Positions 7,265 through 15,316 of a stretch of 35,961 nt of DNA are shown here, piece by piece. The translations under genes were made by a program, and so were the position numbers. The notes below the pieces were generated by a model, which searched no databases, had not been told where the DNA came from, and was given only the letters and a program-made list of their open reading frames with translations. The stretch is taken from the NCBI RefSeq assembly GCF_005889735.1, contig NZ_VCKY01000104.1, positions 1-35,961 on the forward strand, given 5' to 3'. Source of the stretch: Nonomuraea turkmeniaca (GTDB lineage Bacteria; Actinomycetota; Actinomycetes; Streptosporangiales; Streptosporangiaceae). Numbering within the stretch: position 1 is the first letter of the stretch; every line of letters starts with the position of its first letter.

Positions 7265-7389
7265 CCAGGGCCCTTCGCTGAGATCTGCCGCCCTTGGAGC
7301 GTAGATGTCCGGAGCACCCGCAGATTCAGGGACTCGCCTAGGGAAAACCCCAGCTTTCTCCCTTGCCCTTGGTCAGGGGGTCCCTGGGC

Positions 7390-8040
7390 TCAGCGCATGG
7401 TGGACCGGGCCGTGGGGCGCAGGCGGATGCGCTGCGGGGCGGCGGTCAGGCGCTGCTTCAACATCGGCAGATCCACCTGCCGCTCGTCGTCGGGCGTGTC
7501 GAACCGGGCGAACCACACGAAGACCTGCTCCCCAGTACGGACCGGCAGCCGCGGGAAGGTGTTCTCCGCGTGCTCGCTCTCGAACGCCGCCACCACCGGC
7601 ACCCCGGCCTCGGCCAGCACGGGAGCGACCTCCGCTGCGAAGAAGCCGGCGAAGTCCTCCTCGACGTGGCAGATCGTGGCGACGTACAAGGACGGCGGGA
7701 GATCGGCCGCGCCGACGGGCGGCCGCTCCTGGACGGGCGGCTCCACCAGGGCGCGGAGGAGCAGCACGTCGTCGGAGTCGATCATCGTGGCGTTGGCGGC
7801 GTCGCGGTTGGCCTGCCACACGGGCCCGCCGTAGAAGGCCTCGAGGGCGGCCTTTCTGGCCGGCATGTCGGGAAAGGCCCGCAGCCAGGGGAACATGCCG
7901 GGCGCGTCCGGGTTGCGGAAGGACCCGGGGATCCGCATGCCGGCCGCCTCCTGCGCCTCGATGAACTCCCGCTCGAACAGCTCGATGAGCGTGTCGCGCC
8001 GCCCAGGGCGCATCGTGTACTGCCGCAGCTCGTAGATCAT
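7390..8040 (-). CDS. NIPSNAP family protein
   Basis: The 216-residue protein starts with MIYELRQYTMRPGRRDTLIELFE, the hallmark of NIPSNAP (dimeric ferredoxin-like, EthD-related) domains. A second ferredoxin-like half begins near PSLYVATICHVEEDF and ends with VFVWFARFDTPDDERQVDLPMLKQRL. The family has no settled biochemical role in bacteria. The gene stands alone between the peptidase unit and a divergent secreted-protein gene; an 8-bp inverted repeat lies 22 bp upstream of its start and may regulate it. Confidence 0.88.
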   Translation of the reverse strand: MIYELRQYTMRPGRRDTLIELFEREFIEAQEAAGMRIPGSFRNPDAPGMFPWLRAFPDMPARKAALEAFYGGPVWQANRDAANATMIDSDDVLLLRALVEPPVQERPPVGAADLPPSLYVATICHVEEDFAGFFAAEVAPVLAEAGVPVVAAFESEHAENTFPRLPVRTGEQVFVWFARFDTPDDERQVDLPMLKQRLTAAPQRIRLRPTARSTMR

Positions 8041-8061
8041 GCCGCGACGTTAAGCCCGGGT

Positions 8062-8082
8062 CGCTGACATCCCGTGTCAGCG
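8062..8082. promoter_or_regulatory. Perfect inverted repeat in the NIPSNAP / secreted-protein divergent region
   Basis: CGCTGACA (8062-8069) and TGTCAGCG (8075-8082) form a perfect 8-bp dyad with a 5-base spacer, 22 bp ahead of the NIPSNAP start. Its size and position suit an operator for a dimeric repressor. The 167-bp region also holds an AT-rich stretch (TTGACA at 8122-8127, TTATAA at 8136-8141), but these are too close together to be one sigma-70 promoter. Confidence 0.45.
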
Positions 8083-8207
8083 TATGTGCCGAACAATATT
8101 CTGATTACTTTGAGCTACCAATTGACAACACACAGTTATAAGCTCGCATCGACCTTGATCTCCGAGGGCCAAGGAAGCTCAAAGGCCCCGAGGGCGAAGG
8201 AGCAGAT

Positions 8208-8492
8208 GTGATCCGAAGAGTGTGCGCCGCCGCGGCCATGGTGGCAGCGGTCGCGAGTGGCGCGCTCCCTGCTGTCCCCGCGCACGCTGACGGCTGGTCC
8301 GGGCATTGTGGCGACCGTTCCTGGTCCTACAACTGGAGCGGCAACAGCGGCTCGTCCCAGTCGGGAAACAACTTCGGCGACGTCTCGGCCGCCAACCGCG
8401 GCGAGGGCGCCTCGACCAACGTCAACAACGTCAACGGCATCGCCTCGACCGCCACGCACGGCGGCATCACGGTGACGTACATCTTCGGCTGA
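8208..8492 (+). CDS. Small secreted Asn/Ser/Gly-rich protein, paralogue 1
   Basis: The 94-residue product has a Sec signal peptide (basic start, Ala/Val-rich core, likely cut after PAHA before DGWSG). The mature part is short and polar: SSQSGNNFGDV, then GEGASTNVNNVNGIASTATHGG and a hydrophobic VTYIF end. The same motif pattern recurs in the next gene 17 bp downstream. GTG at 8208 has AAGGAG 7 bases ahead. The pattern of Asn/Ser-rich strands recalls amyloid-forming surface proteins of sporulating actinomycetes (rodlins, chaplins), but it has neither chaplin cysteines nor a known domain. Function is unknown; cell-surface location is a fair inference. Confidence 0.8.
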   Translation: MIRRVCAAAAMVAAVASGALPAVPAHADGWSGHCGDRSWSYNWSGNSGSSQSGNNFGDVSAANRGEGASTNVNNVNGIASTATHGGITVTYIFG

Positions 8493-8508
8493 CCGAAAGG
8501 ACATCGAC

Positions 8509-8769
8509 ATGATGAAGAAGCTCTGCGTGACCGGTCTCATCGTCACCGCCGCGGCCGGTGCCGCACTCCTGCCCGCCGCCGCGTACGCGGACGTCAACGC
8601 GGGCAACTCCAGCTCCAACAGGTCCTCGTCCCAGTCCGGCAACAACTTCGGCAACGTCGTCAACGTCAACGTGAGCGGCCACGGCGCGACCAGCGTCAAC
8701 AACGTCAACGGCAACGCCGTCACGGCTAGCGACGGCAGCCGCGCGAGCATCGACGACATCGTCGACTAG
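8509..8769 (+). CDS. Small secreted Asn/Ser/Gly-rich protein, paralogue 2
   Basis: The 86-residue product has a Sec signal peptide (MMKKLCVTGLIVTAAAG start) with likely cleavage after AYA before DVNAG. The mature part holds SSSQSGNNFGNVVNVNVSG followed by ATSVNNVNGNAVTA and an acidic end IDDIVD. Its core matches the upstream paralogue, so the pair arose by tandem duplication. It has no cysteine in the mature part. AAAGGA lies about 10 bases ahead of the double ATG (8509 or 8512). The two genes are probably co-transcribed and end at the strong hairpin at 8785-8815. Confidence 0.82.
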   Translation: MMKKLCVTGLIVTAAAGAALLPAAAYADVNAGNSSSNRSSSQSGNNFGNVVNVNVSGHGATSVNNVNGNAVTASDGSRASIDDIVD

Positions 8770-8784
8770 CCCGCGAGCCCCCCA

Positions 8785-8815
8785 GCGAGCCAGGCCCCCA
8801 CCCGGCCTGGCTCGC
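8785..8815. terminator. Strong bidirectional hairpin
   Basis: GCGAGCCAGGCC (8785-8796) and GGCCTGGCTCGC (8804-8815) make a perfect 12-bp GC-rich stem with a 7-base loop. It lies between the stop of the secreted paralogue and the convergent ATP-grasp gene, so it can end both transcripts. Confidence 0.75.
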
Positions 8816-8825
8816 GCCGTTCGCG

Positions 8826-10028
8826 CTAGCCCTGGTCCTTCACCCAGAGCCGCAGCAGCCCCCTGAAGTGCTCGACGAACTGATCGTGCTCGTTCTCCGG
8901 ATACGTGGTCTTCACCGTGTCCACCAGCAGCCGGTCGAACTCAGGCCCGGCGACCCACTCCAGCACCACGTCGTCGAGGTGCCCCAGATGCGTCTGGCAG
9001 AACTCGTCGTATCGCTCGGTCTCGAAATACCTGTCCGCCAGCTTCCGGTACTCCGCCAGCCGTTCCTCGTACGTCCCGGTGACCGCGAAGTAGTCGTGCG
9101 TCTCCAGGTCGATCCGCGGCCTGCGCCGGGTGGCCACGCAGAAGACGCACCACTTCACCAGCGTCTTGATGGCCCAGGGGAAGTAGTAGTGCAGGCTCGT
9201 CAGCGCCACGTCGGGGCAGGCGTTGGCGTAGTCGATCGGGTGCACGCCGGCGCCCTTGATCAGGGTCTCGCAGGAGTTGAACTCCCACCGGAAGAACGCG
9301 TTCACCAGCCGCCCGATCGTCACGACCTCCTCGCCGGCGGCCGGGGACAGGAACCCGTGGTCGACGGCGTACCTGGCGTGCATCGGCTCCTCGGGCCTGA
9401 ACCGCATCACCATCGTCTCGGCCCCGATCGACAGCGACCTGGCGAAGGCGTCGTACCCCTGGATGGCCTGCTGCAGGTGCATGAGCATCTCGCCGCTCGC
9501 GTCGTAGGCCCGGTGCAGCTCGTCCTTGTCGCGCACGAGGGACACACCGCGCCAGGCCCCGCCGTCGTACGGCTTCATGAAGAGGGGGTACCCGATCCGC
9601 TCGGCCACCTCGTCCAGGTCGAAGGGCTGGTTGTAGCGGGCCGCGGTGTAGGCGTACCTGGCGTTGTCGGGCGGGTTCTTGTACGGCACCAGCACCGTCT
9701 CCGGCACCTTCAGTCCGAGCCGCATCATCGCGCAGTACGCGGCGTGCTTCTCCATCGACTGGAACGTGAACGGGCTGTTGAGCAGATAGACGTCGTCCAT
9801 CATGGAGATCTTCTTGAGCCACTCGCGCGGGTGGTAATACCAGTACGCCAGCCGATCGATCACCAGTGCGTGCCGCGGCTCGGCCCGCAGATCGAACGGC
9901 TCGATCGTGACCCGTTCCACGTCGAACTCGCCCACCCCCTTGATCGGCCCCAGCCGCCGCAACACGGTCTCGAACGCCGACGGCCAATCCTCCTCGGTCC
10001 CCAGCAGCAGCCCGATCAGATGTCGCAC
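8826..10028 (-). CDS. ATP-grasp domain protein (RimK-like ligase), substrate unknown
   Basis: The 400-residue protein has an ATP-grasp core: IGYPLFMKPYDGGAWRGVSLV (about 145-166) with the nucleotide-binding Lys and glycine-rich loop, and later acidic and Asn residues (RWEFNSCETLIKGAGVHPIDYANACPD) fitting the metal and ATP site. The N-terminal domain includes WYYHPREWLKKISMMDDVYLLNSPFTFQ. Such proteins join a carboxylate to an amine or thiol through an acyl-phosphate; the substrate is not evident. GTG at 10028 was chosen because GGAGG lies 8 bases upstream. It follows the DUF2252 gene by 28 bp, so the two form an operon, convergent to the secreted pair. Confidence 0.82.
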   Translation of the reverse strand: MRHLIGLLLGTEEDWPSAFETVLRRLGPIKGVGEFDVERVTIEPFDLRAEPRHALVIDRLAYWYYHPREWLKKISMMDDVYLLNSPFTFQSMEKHAAYCAMMRLGLKVPETVLVPYKNPPDNARYAYTAARYNQPFDLDEVAERIGYPLFMKPYDGGAWRGVSLVRDKDELHRAYDASGEMLMHLQQAIQGYDAFARSLSIGAETMVMRFRPEEPMHARYAVDHGFLSPAAGEEVVTIGRLVNAFFRWEFNSCETLIKGAGVHPIDYANACPDVALTSLHYYFPWAIKTLVKWCVFCVATRRRPRIDLETHDYFAVTGTYEERLAEYRKLADRYFETERYDEFCQTHLGHLDDVVLEWVAGPEFDRLLVDTVKTTYPENEHDQFVEHFRGLLRLWVKDQG

Positions 10029-10056
10029 GGGGGTTTCCTCCGCTCCCGCCCGCGGG

Positions 10057-11352
10057 TCAGACGCCAGGAAGGCGGCCGTTGCGGAACAAATCGACGAACC
10101 TTTGATGGTCTTCCCGGGCCTGTGCCCCATAACGGTGGGCGAAATCCACCAAAACCCCGATAAATCCGACTCGATCGCCGTCGATCACCGCCACGATCGC
10201 CTCCTCCGTCGAGAAGTCGACGAGGTCGTGGCTGGACTCGTCGTCGGCCACCGCGTGCATGCGCGCCACCGCCCGCCCCAGGTCCCGCATGATCGAGCGC
10301 AGCTCGTCCGGCTCGTTCACGTCGTCCCAGTCCAGATCGGCGGAGTACGGCGACACCTCGGCCACGAGCTGCCCCACCCCGCCGAGCGTCGTGTAGCCCA
10401 GCCAGGGATCGGCGTACGCCTGCAGCGCCCGCTGCGACTCCGCCGTGCGATGCCCCTGGTGCAGGAAGTAGGAGACCACCTTCTCGTCGGGCACGTGCCG
10501 CGCCACGGCCGGCACCGCCGCCTGCTTCATGTAGAGGACGACGTCGTTCTCCAGCGCCTGCGAGCGCCCTTCGAGCAGCAGGTTGTACGACGGCAGCCCG
10601 GCCGACCCGATGCCCACGCCCTTACGCAGCGCCACGTCCTTGATCACGTGCTCGACCGGGTTCACCTGCGCGGGCAGCGTGGTCAGGTAGTCCTCGAACG
10701 CGGCCAGCACGCCGTCCCTGGTCGCGTCGTCCACCGCCGTCCGCCCCTCCATGAGCGCGAAGCGCCGGTCGTAGTCGTCGATCACGGTCTCCACGTCGAG
10801 CAGCGCCACCCGCGTGTTGAGCCGCGCCGTCTGCAGCACCCGATGCAGCACGCCCGAGGTGGTGTCCAGGGTGAGCGCGCCGATCGCGTCGTCGCCACCG
10901 GCCGCGAGTCCGCCCAGCTCGTCCAGGTACGCCCTGGCGAAGTCGGTCACCAGCACGCCGATCGTGTCGTCGGACAGCGCCTTGGCGTACCCGATGAGCG
11001 CCACGCTGGCGGCGAAGCGTTTGAGGTCCCAGATGTACGGGCCCACGTACGCCTCGTCGAAGTCGTTGACGTTGAAGACGAGGACGCCGGAGGCGTTCAT
11101 GTACGTGCCGAAGTTCTCCGCGTGCAGGTCGCCGTGGATCCAGACGCGGCTGGTGGGGGCGTCGAGGTAGGCGTCGTCGGCGTACGTGCCGGTCATGTCC
11201 GCGTAGAAGAGGCATGCGCTGCCGCGGTAGAAGGCGAAGGGGGAGGCCGCCATTTTCCGAAATTTCCGCCTAAAAGCGGCGGGGTCTTGCTTGATCGACT
11301 CGCCGAACTCCGTCATGAGGACATCGAGCAGGAAAGAGGAGCGTGGGCCCAT
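10057..11352 (-). CDS. DUF2252 family protein (kinase-like fold)
   Basis: The 431-residue protein shows DUF2252 marks: a basic N-terminus KMAASPFAFYRGSACLFYAD, WIHGDLHAENFG (about 71-82), VNDFDEAYVGPYIWDLKR (about 95-112) and a C-terminal QRFVDLFRNGRLPGV. HGDLHAENFG and NDFDE resemble the catalytic and metal loops of aminoglycoside-phosphotransferase-type kinases, so a small-molecule kinase role is plausible but not shown. No clear ribosome site precedes the ATG at 11352, so the transcript may be leaderless. The ATP-grasp gene downstream is probably its operon partner. The pair lies inside the steroid cluster without an operator of its own. Confidence 0.88.
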   Translation of the reverse strand: MGPRSSFLLDVLMTEFGESIKQDPAAFRRKFRKMAASPFAFYRGSACLFYADMTGTYADDAYLDAPTSRVWIHGDLHAENFGTYMNASGVLVFNVNDFDEAYVGPYIWDLKRFAASVALIGYAKALSDDTIGVLVTDFARAYLDELGGLAAGGDDAIGALTLDTTSGVLHRVLQTARLNTRVALLDVETVIDDYDRRFALMEGRTAVDDATRDGVLAAFEDYLTTLPAQVNPVEHVIKDVALRKGVGIGSAGLPSYNLLLEGRSQALENDVVLYMKQAAVPAVARHVPDEKVVSYFLHQGHRTAESQRALQAYADPWLGYTTLGGVGQLVAEVSPYSADLDWDDVNEPDELRSIMRDLGRAVARMHAVADDESSHDLVDFSTEEAIVAVIDGDRVGFIGVLVDFAHRYGAQAREDHQRFVDLFRNGRLPGV

Positions 11353-11414
11353 AATCCGGACAGTAGATCTGGAACCGCTTGCCGCCTAGCCTGATCTTTC
11401 CCTGACAGGGGCGG

Positions 11415-12188
11415 TCAGGGGTGCTGGGAGGACACCGAGACCACCTCGCCCGTCATGTACGACGAGTAGTCGCTGGCCAGGAAGACGATCACGTTCGCCA
11501 CCTCCCACGGCTCCGCCGACCGCCCGAACGCCTCCTTGGCCGCCAGCTCCGCCAGCAGCTCCTCGCTCGTCACCTTCGCCAGGAACGGATGCACCGCCAG
11601 CGACGGCGCCACCGCGTTGACCCGCACGCCGTGCTCGGCAGCCTCCAGCGCCACGCACCTGGTCAACGCCATGACCCCGGCTTTGGCGGCGGCGTAGTGC
11701 GCCTGACCGTGCTGGGCCCGCCAGCCGATGACGGAGGCGTTGTTGACGATGACGCCGGAGCCCTGGCCGATCATGTGCCGCAGGGCGGCCCTCGTGCAGC
11801 GCATGGTGCCGTTGAGGGTGACGTCGATGACCGCGTGCCACTGGTCGTCGGTCATCTCGGCCAGCGGCGCCGTACCGCCGAGTCCGGCGTTGTTGACCAC
11901 TACGTCGAGCCGGCCGTGCGCCTCGACCACCGCGTCGAACAGCGCCAGCACCTGGGCCTCCGACGTCACGTCGCACGGGACGGCGAGCGGCTTGACGCCG
12001 GTGAGCTCGGTCAGCGCGGCGGCGGCGGCGGCCAGCCGGCGCTCATGGCGGTCCGAGACCACGATCGTGGCGCCTTCCTCGGCGCAGCGGCGGGCGGTCG
12101 CGTAACCGATGCCCGCGCCGGCGGCCGCCGTCACCAGCGTCACCTTGCCGTCGAGCAGTCCGTGCGCCTTGGGGTACGCCGGGGTCAT
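11415..12188 (-). CDS. ipdF: IpdF-like short-chain dehydrogenase
   Basis: The 257-residue SDR matches M. tuberculosis Rv3559c (IpdF) strongly, including HGLLDGKVTLVTAAAGAGIG, NNASVIGWRAQH and FLASDYSSYMTGEVVSVS with the terminal QHP. Ser152, Tyr165 and Lys169 form the catalytic set. IpdF oxidises the hydroxyl of the C/D-ring HIC-CoA intermediate in the HIP pathway. Its ATG at 12188 lies 11 bp after the fadE30-like stop, and in M. tuberculosis ipdF also neighbours fadE30. It is the last gene of the flavin reductase-fadE30-ipdF operon governed by operator site B. Confidence 0.92.
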   Translation of the reverse strand: MTPAYPKAHGLLDGKVTLVTAAAGAGIGYATARRCAEEGATIVVSDRHERRLAAAAAALTELTGVKPLAVPCDVTSEAQVLALFDAVVEAHGRLDVVVNNAGLGGTAPLAEMTDDQWHAVIDVTLNGTMRCTRAALRHMIGQGSGVIVNNASVIGWRAQHGQAHYAAAKAGVMALTRCVALEAAEHGVRVNAVAPSLAVHPFLAKVTSEELLAELAAKEAFGRSAEPWEVANVIVFLASDYSSYMTGEVVSVSSQHP

Positions 12189-12199
12189 CGTTTCTCCCC

Positions 12200-13351
12200 T
12201 CACCGCGGCAGTCCCAGAGTGCGCTCGGCGATGATGTTCCGCTGGATCTCGCTGGAACCGGCATAGATCGTGTCGGCGCGGCTGAACAGGTAGAGCCGCT
12301 GCAGGTCGTTCAGCTCGCCGACCAGCCCGGCCTTGCCCTGGACGGCCATCGCGAGCTCGCCGAGCCGGCGATGCCACTCCGACCAGTAGAGCTTGGCGAT
12401 CGACACCTCCGGCCCCGGGTCGGGGCGCACCATCCTGAGCGCGTTGAGCCGCATGATCTCCAGCTCCAGCCACGACCGCACGAGGCGGTCATGCAGCACC
12501 GGATCGTCGGCCGCGCCGGTCCGCTTCGCCGTCTCGATCACCCTGGCCAGCTCGCGGCGGAAGCCGATCTGCTGCCCGAGCGTGGACGCGCCGCGCTCGT
12601 AGCCGAGCGTGGCCATCGCGACCCGCCAGCCGTCGCCGGGCGCGCCGAGCACGTTGCCCGCCGCCGTGCGCGCGCCGTCGAAGAACACCTCGTTGAACTC
12701 CGACGTCCCGGTCAGCTGCACGATCGGCCGCACGGTCACGCCGGGCTGCCGCATGGGCACCAGCAGGTACGACAGCCCGCGGTGCCGCTGCGAGCCCGGC
12801 TCGGTACGGCACAACACGAAGCACCAGTCGGCCACGTGGGCCAGGGAGGTCCACACCTTCTGGCCGGTGATCACCCACTGGCCGTCTTCGAGATGGGCCT
12901 TGGTCTGGACTCCGGCCAGGTCGGAGCCGGCCTCGGGCTCGGAGTAACCCTGGCACCACAGCTCCTCGCCCCGCTGGATCGGCGGCAGGAACCGGGCCTT
13001 CTGCTCGTCGGTGCCGAATTCGAGGATCGTCGGGCCGATCAGGCCCTCGCCGATGTGGCCCACCCGGGCGGGGGCGTCGGCTCTGGCGTACTCCTCGTGG
13101 AAGGCCACTTGGTCCTCCAGCGAGGCGGCGCGCCCGCCGTACCGCTCCGGCCAGCCGAGGCAGGTCCAGCCGTTCTTGCCGAGGTGGCGCTCCCAGGCCA
13201 CCCGGAGCTCGTGCCCCTCGTGCTCGCGCCCGGGTCCGCCCATACCCGAGCTCCGGCGGGCCGCGGCGAACTCGCCGCCGAGCGCCTCCTCCAGCCAGGC
13301 CCGCGCCTCCTCGCGGAAGCCGGGGGTCTCGCCCGGCTCAGGGAGTGTCAA
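12200..13351 (-). CDS. fadE30: Acyl-CoA dehydrogenase, FadE30-like
   Basis: The 383-residue flavoprotein has the acyl-CoA dehydrogenase signature CQGYSEPEAGSDLAG (about 133-147), the ITGQKVWTS strand, GYERGAS with a likely catalytic Glu near 252, and the C-terminal YAGSSEIQRNIIAERTLGLPR. Length and order (fadE30 next to ipdF) fit Rv3560c, which desaturates HIP-CoA. TTG at 13351 was chosen because GGGGA lies just upstream (6-base spacing) and the protein then starts normally; this makes a 14-bp overlap with the flavin reductase stop. Family certain, FadE30 role well supported by context. Confidence 0.9.
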   Translation of the reverse strand: MTLPEPGETPGFREEARAWLEEALGGEFAAARRSSGMGGPGREHEGHELRVAWERHLGKNGWTCLGWPERYGGRAASLEDQVAFHEEYARADAPARVGHIGEGLIGPTILEFGTDEQKARFLPPIQRGEELWCQGYSEPEAGSDLAGVQTKAHLEDGQWVITGQKVWTSLAHVADWCFVLCRTEPGSQRHRGLSYLLVPMRQPGVTVRPIVQLTGTSEFNEVFFDGARTAAGNVLGAPGDGWRVAMATLGYERGASTLGQQIGFRRELARVIETAKRTGAADDPVLHDRLVRSWLELEIMRLNALRMVRPDPGPEVSIAKLYWSEWHRRLGELAMAVQGKAGLVGELNDLQRLYLFSRADTIYAGSSEIQRNIIAERTLGLPR

Positions 13352-13961
13352 CGAATCCCCCGTTGAACGACCCGTAGCCGCCGCGGAAGAACACCAGGGG
13401 GCCGCCCTCGGCATGAGTGTCGAGCTGCAGCACCCGCGCCACCACGATCATGTGGTCGCCCGCCGCGTGCTCGGCCTCGACCGCGCAGTCGAGCCAGGCC
13501 AGCGCGCCTTCGAGCACGGGGTTGCCGCCCGGGGAGCCGGTCCACTTCAGGCCCGCGAACTTGTCGCCGCCTCGGGTCGCCATCTGGGCGCACACCGCCT
13601 GCTGATCCTCGGCCAGCACGTTGACGGTGAGGACCTTCGCGCCGCGTACCCTGGGCCAGCTCGTGCTGGTGTGGGCCACGCAGAACGCCACCAGGGGCGG
13701 GTTGAGCGAGACCGACGTGAAGGAGTTCGCGGCCAGGCCGCAGGGCCGGCCGTCCTGCGGGTCGAGAGCCGTGATCGCCACCACGCCGGTCGCGAACCTG
13801 CCGAGCACCTGACGGAAGCGCAGGCTGTCCAAATGGCCGTTCGCGCTCTGTGGGGAAGGGCCCGTCGGCATGGCGGCTCCGTTGCGAGTCCTGCGCTGAT
13901 GGGGCGTCGGAAGGCTGCGGCAACCGTCCGGCGCGACGAGCCGGGCAGCGTGTGTGCTCAT
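13338..13961 (-). CDS. Flavin reductase domain protein (two-component monooxygenase reductase type)
   Basis: The 207-residue protein has a short N-terminal extension and then a flavin reductase-like split barrel: LRFRQVLGRFATGVVAITA, GLAANSFTSVSLNPPLVAFCV, HTSTSWPRV and a late VVARVL segment, as in HsaB/HpaC-type NADH:FMN/FAD reductases. Such enzymes supply reduced flavin to a partner monooxygenase. No partner is adjacent; the LLM oxidoreductase at 26160-27227, under the same operator type, is a candidate. The ATG at 13961 has a textbook GGAGG 7 bases ahead. It is the first gene of the operon, 37 bp downstream of operator site B. Confidence 0.85.
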   Translation of the reverse strand: MSTHAARLVAPDGCRSLPTPHQRRTRNGAAMPTGPSPQSANGHLDSLRFRQVLGRFATGVVAITALDPQDGRPCGLAANSFTSVSLNPPLVAFCVAHTSTSWPRVRGAKVLTVNVLAEDQQAVCAQMATRGGDKFAGLKWTGSPGGNPVLEGALAWLDCAVEAEHAAGDHMIVVARVLQLDTHAEGGPLVFFRGGYGSFNGGFVDTP

Positions 13962-13998
13962 GGTTCCGCCTCCTAGTCCACCGGCTGCGCCTATCTTA

Positions 13999-14014
13999 CC
14001 AAGCGCTTGCTTGG
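13999..14014. promoter_or_regulatory. KstR2-like operator, site B
   Basis: CCAAGCGCTTGCTTGG with A at 13998 matches AnCAAGnnCTTGnT at all 10 fixed positions. It also contains the wider inverted repeat CCAAGC-GCTT-GCTTGG. It is 37 bp upstream of the flavin reductase ATG and is the best copy in the window. Confidence 0.8.
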
Positions 14015-14131
14015 ACGCTAGGGGGAATCGGGGAAACATGTCAAGTCGCATGCCGCACCGGTTGGGGTCGTGCGGTGTGCGGTCCCGCGTCGCCATACGT
14101 GCGTTGACATGGGTGAAATGTCCGGCATAGC

Positions 14132-15316
14132 GTGACAGATGTGGCCAAGCGCTTGCTTGATTTTTCGGACAGGACCGCGATCGCCGGCGTCGGATACACC
14201 CCCTTCACCAAGAACTCCGGCGTCAGCACCCTGACGCTGGCCTGCCGCGCCGTGCTGGCCGCCCTGGAGGACGCCGGGCTCACGGCGGACGACGTGGACG
14301 GCCTGGCCACGCACCGCGTCGGAGACTCGGCCCCGCCCACCCTGGTCGCCCCTGCGCTGGGGCTGACGGATCTGGCCTGGCACCTGGACCAGTTCGGCGG
14401 CGGCAGCGTCTCCCACGCCGTGGTCGGCCAGGCCGCGCTGGCGGTGGCGGCCGGGGTGGCCGAGGCGGTCGTCTGCTACCGGGCCATCAACGCCCGCTCC
14501 GAGTTCCGCATGGGCGGCACCGGCCGGGGCGTGCCGCTGAGCCCGGAGGTGCAGTACCAGGCGCCGTACGGGTACGTCGCGCCGCCGCAGCAGTACGCCA
14601 TGTACGCCCGCGCCCACATGCTGAAGTACGGCACCAAGGCCGAGCACTTCGGGCAGCTGGCGGTCACCCAGCGCGCCAACGCCGCCAAGAATCCGCGGGC
14701 GCTCATGCGCACCCCCATCACGCTGGACGACTACCTGGCCAGCCGGTGGATCGCCGAGCCCTTCCGCCTCCTGGACTGCTGCCTGGAGACCGACGGGGCC
14801 TGCGCCGTCGTCGTCACCACGGCGGAACGCGCCCGCTCGCTGCGCCGCCCGCCGGTCCTGATCTCGGCCGCGGCCTGGGGCGGCGGCACGTCCCACCTGT
14901 CCTCTGTCGCCGCGGCCGCCGATCCCACCGTGACCGCGGCCGCCGCCCTGGCCCCGCGCCTGTACGCGCAGGCGGGGCTCGGGCCCGGAGACATCGACGT
15001 GGCGGAGATCTACGACTGCTTCACGTACTCGGTGATCGTCCAACTGGAGGACTACGGGTTCTGCGCCAAGGGGGAAGGCGGCCCGTACGTGGCCTCCGGC
15101 GCCACCTCGCTGGACGGCCCGCTGCCGGTCAACACGCACGGGGGATTCCTGTCGGAGGGATACGTGCACGGCGTCAACCACGTAGCGGAGGCGGTGTCCC
15201 AGCTCAGGGGCGACGCGGGCGACCGCCAGGTGCCGGGCGCGGAGGTGGCGCTCTCCACGGCCCAGCCCGGCTACATCCTGCCCGCCACCTCCGCCCTGAT
15301 CCTCAGGAGGTCGTGA
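14132..15316 (+). CDS. Thiolase-fold lipid-transfer protein, Ltp2-like aldolase
   Basis: The 394-residue thiolase-like protein resembles M. tuberculosis Ltp2 (Rv3540c): GVGYTPFTKNSG, DAGLTADDVDGL, SRWIAEPFRLLDCCLETDGA and NTHGGFLSEGYVHG. Tyr294 (IYDCFTYS) and Tyr344 (EGYVHG) match the two tyrosines proposed as catalytic in Ltp2, which cleaves a sterol side-chain CoA thioester by retro-aldol reaction with a DUF35 partner. The partner is the next gene (TGATG overlap). The GTG at 14132 lacks a clear ribosome site and operator site C lies over codons 5-10, so translation may start later (GTG 14141, TTG 14154) or be leaderless. It could also be an Ltp3/Ltp4-type enzyme for branched side chains. 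Confidence 0.85.
   Translation: MTDVAKRLLDFSDRTAIAGVGYTPFTKNSGVSTLTLACRAVLAALEDAGLTADDVDGLATHRVGDSAPPTLVAPALGLTDLAWHLDQFGGGSVSHAVVGQAALAVAAGVAEAVVCYRAINARSEFRMGGTGRGVPLSPEVQYQAPYGYVAPPQQYAMYARAHMLKYGTKAEHFGQLAVTQRANAAKNPRALMRTPITLDDYLASRWIAEPFRLLDCCLETDGACAVVVTTAERARSLRRPPVLISAAAWGGGTSHLSSVAAAADPTVTAAAALAPRLYAQAGLGPGDIDVAEIYDCFTYSVIVQLEDYGFCAKGEGGPYVASGATSLDGPLPVNTHGGFLSEGYVHGVNHVAEAVSQLRGDAGDRQVPGAEVALSTAQPGYILPATSALILRRS
14145..14160. promoter_or_regulatory. KstR2-like operator, site C (inside the 5' coding region)
   Basis: CCAAGCGCTTGCTTGA matches AnCAAGnnCTTGnT at 9 of 10 fixed positions (outer A replaced by G at 14144). It lies just inside the predicted 5' end of the Ltp2-like gene, 13 bases after its GTG, so a bound repressor would block early elongation or the true start is further downstream. 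Confidence 0.72.

Noticed and set aside
8122..8142. TTGACA plus TTATAA as a promoter for the secreted-protein pair
   Set aside because: The boxes are only about 8-9 bp apart, far below the usual 16-18 bp, so they cannot be one sigma-70-type promoter.
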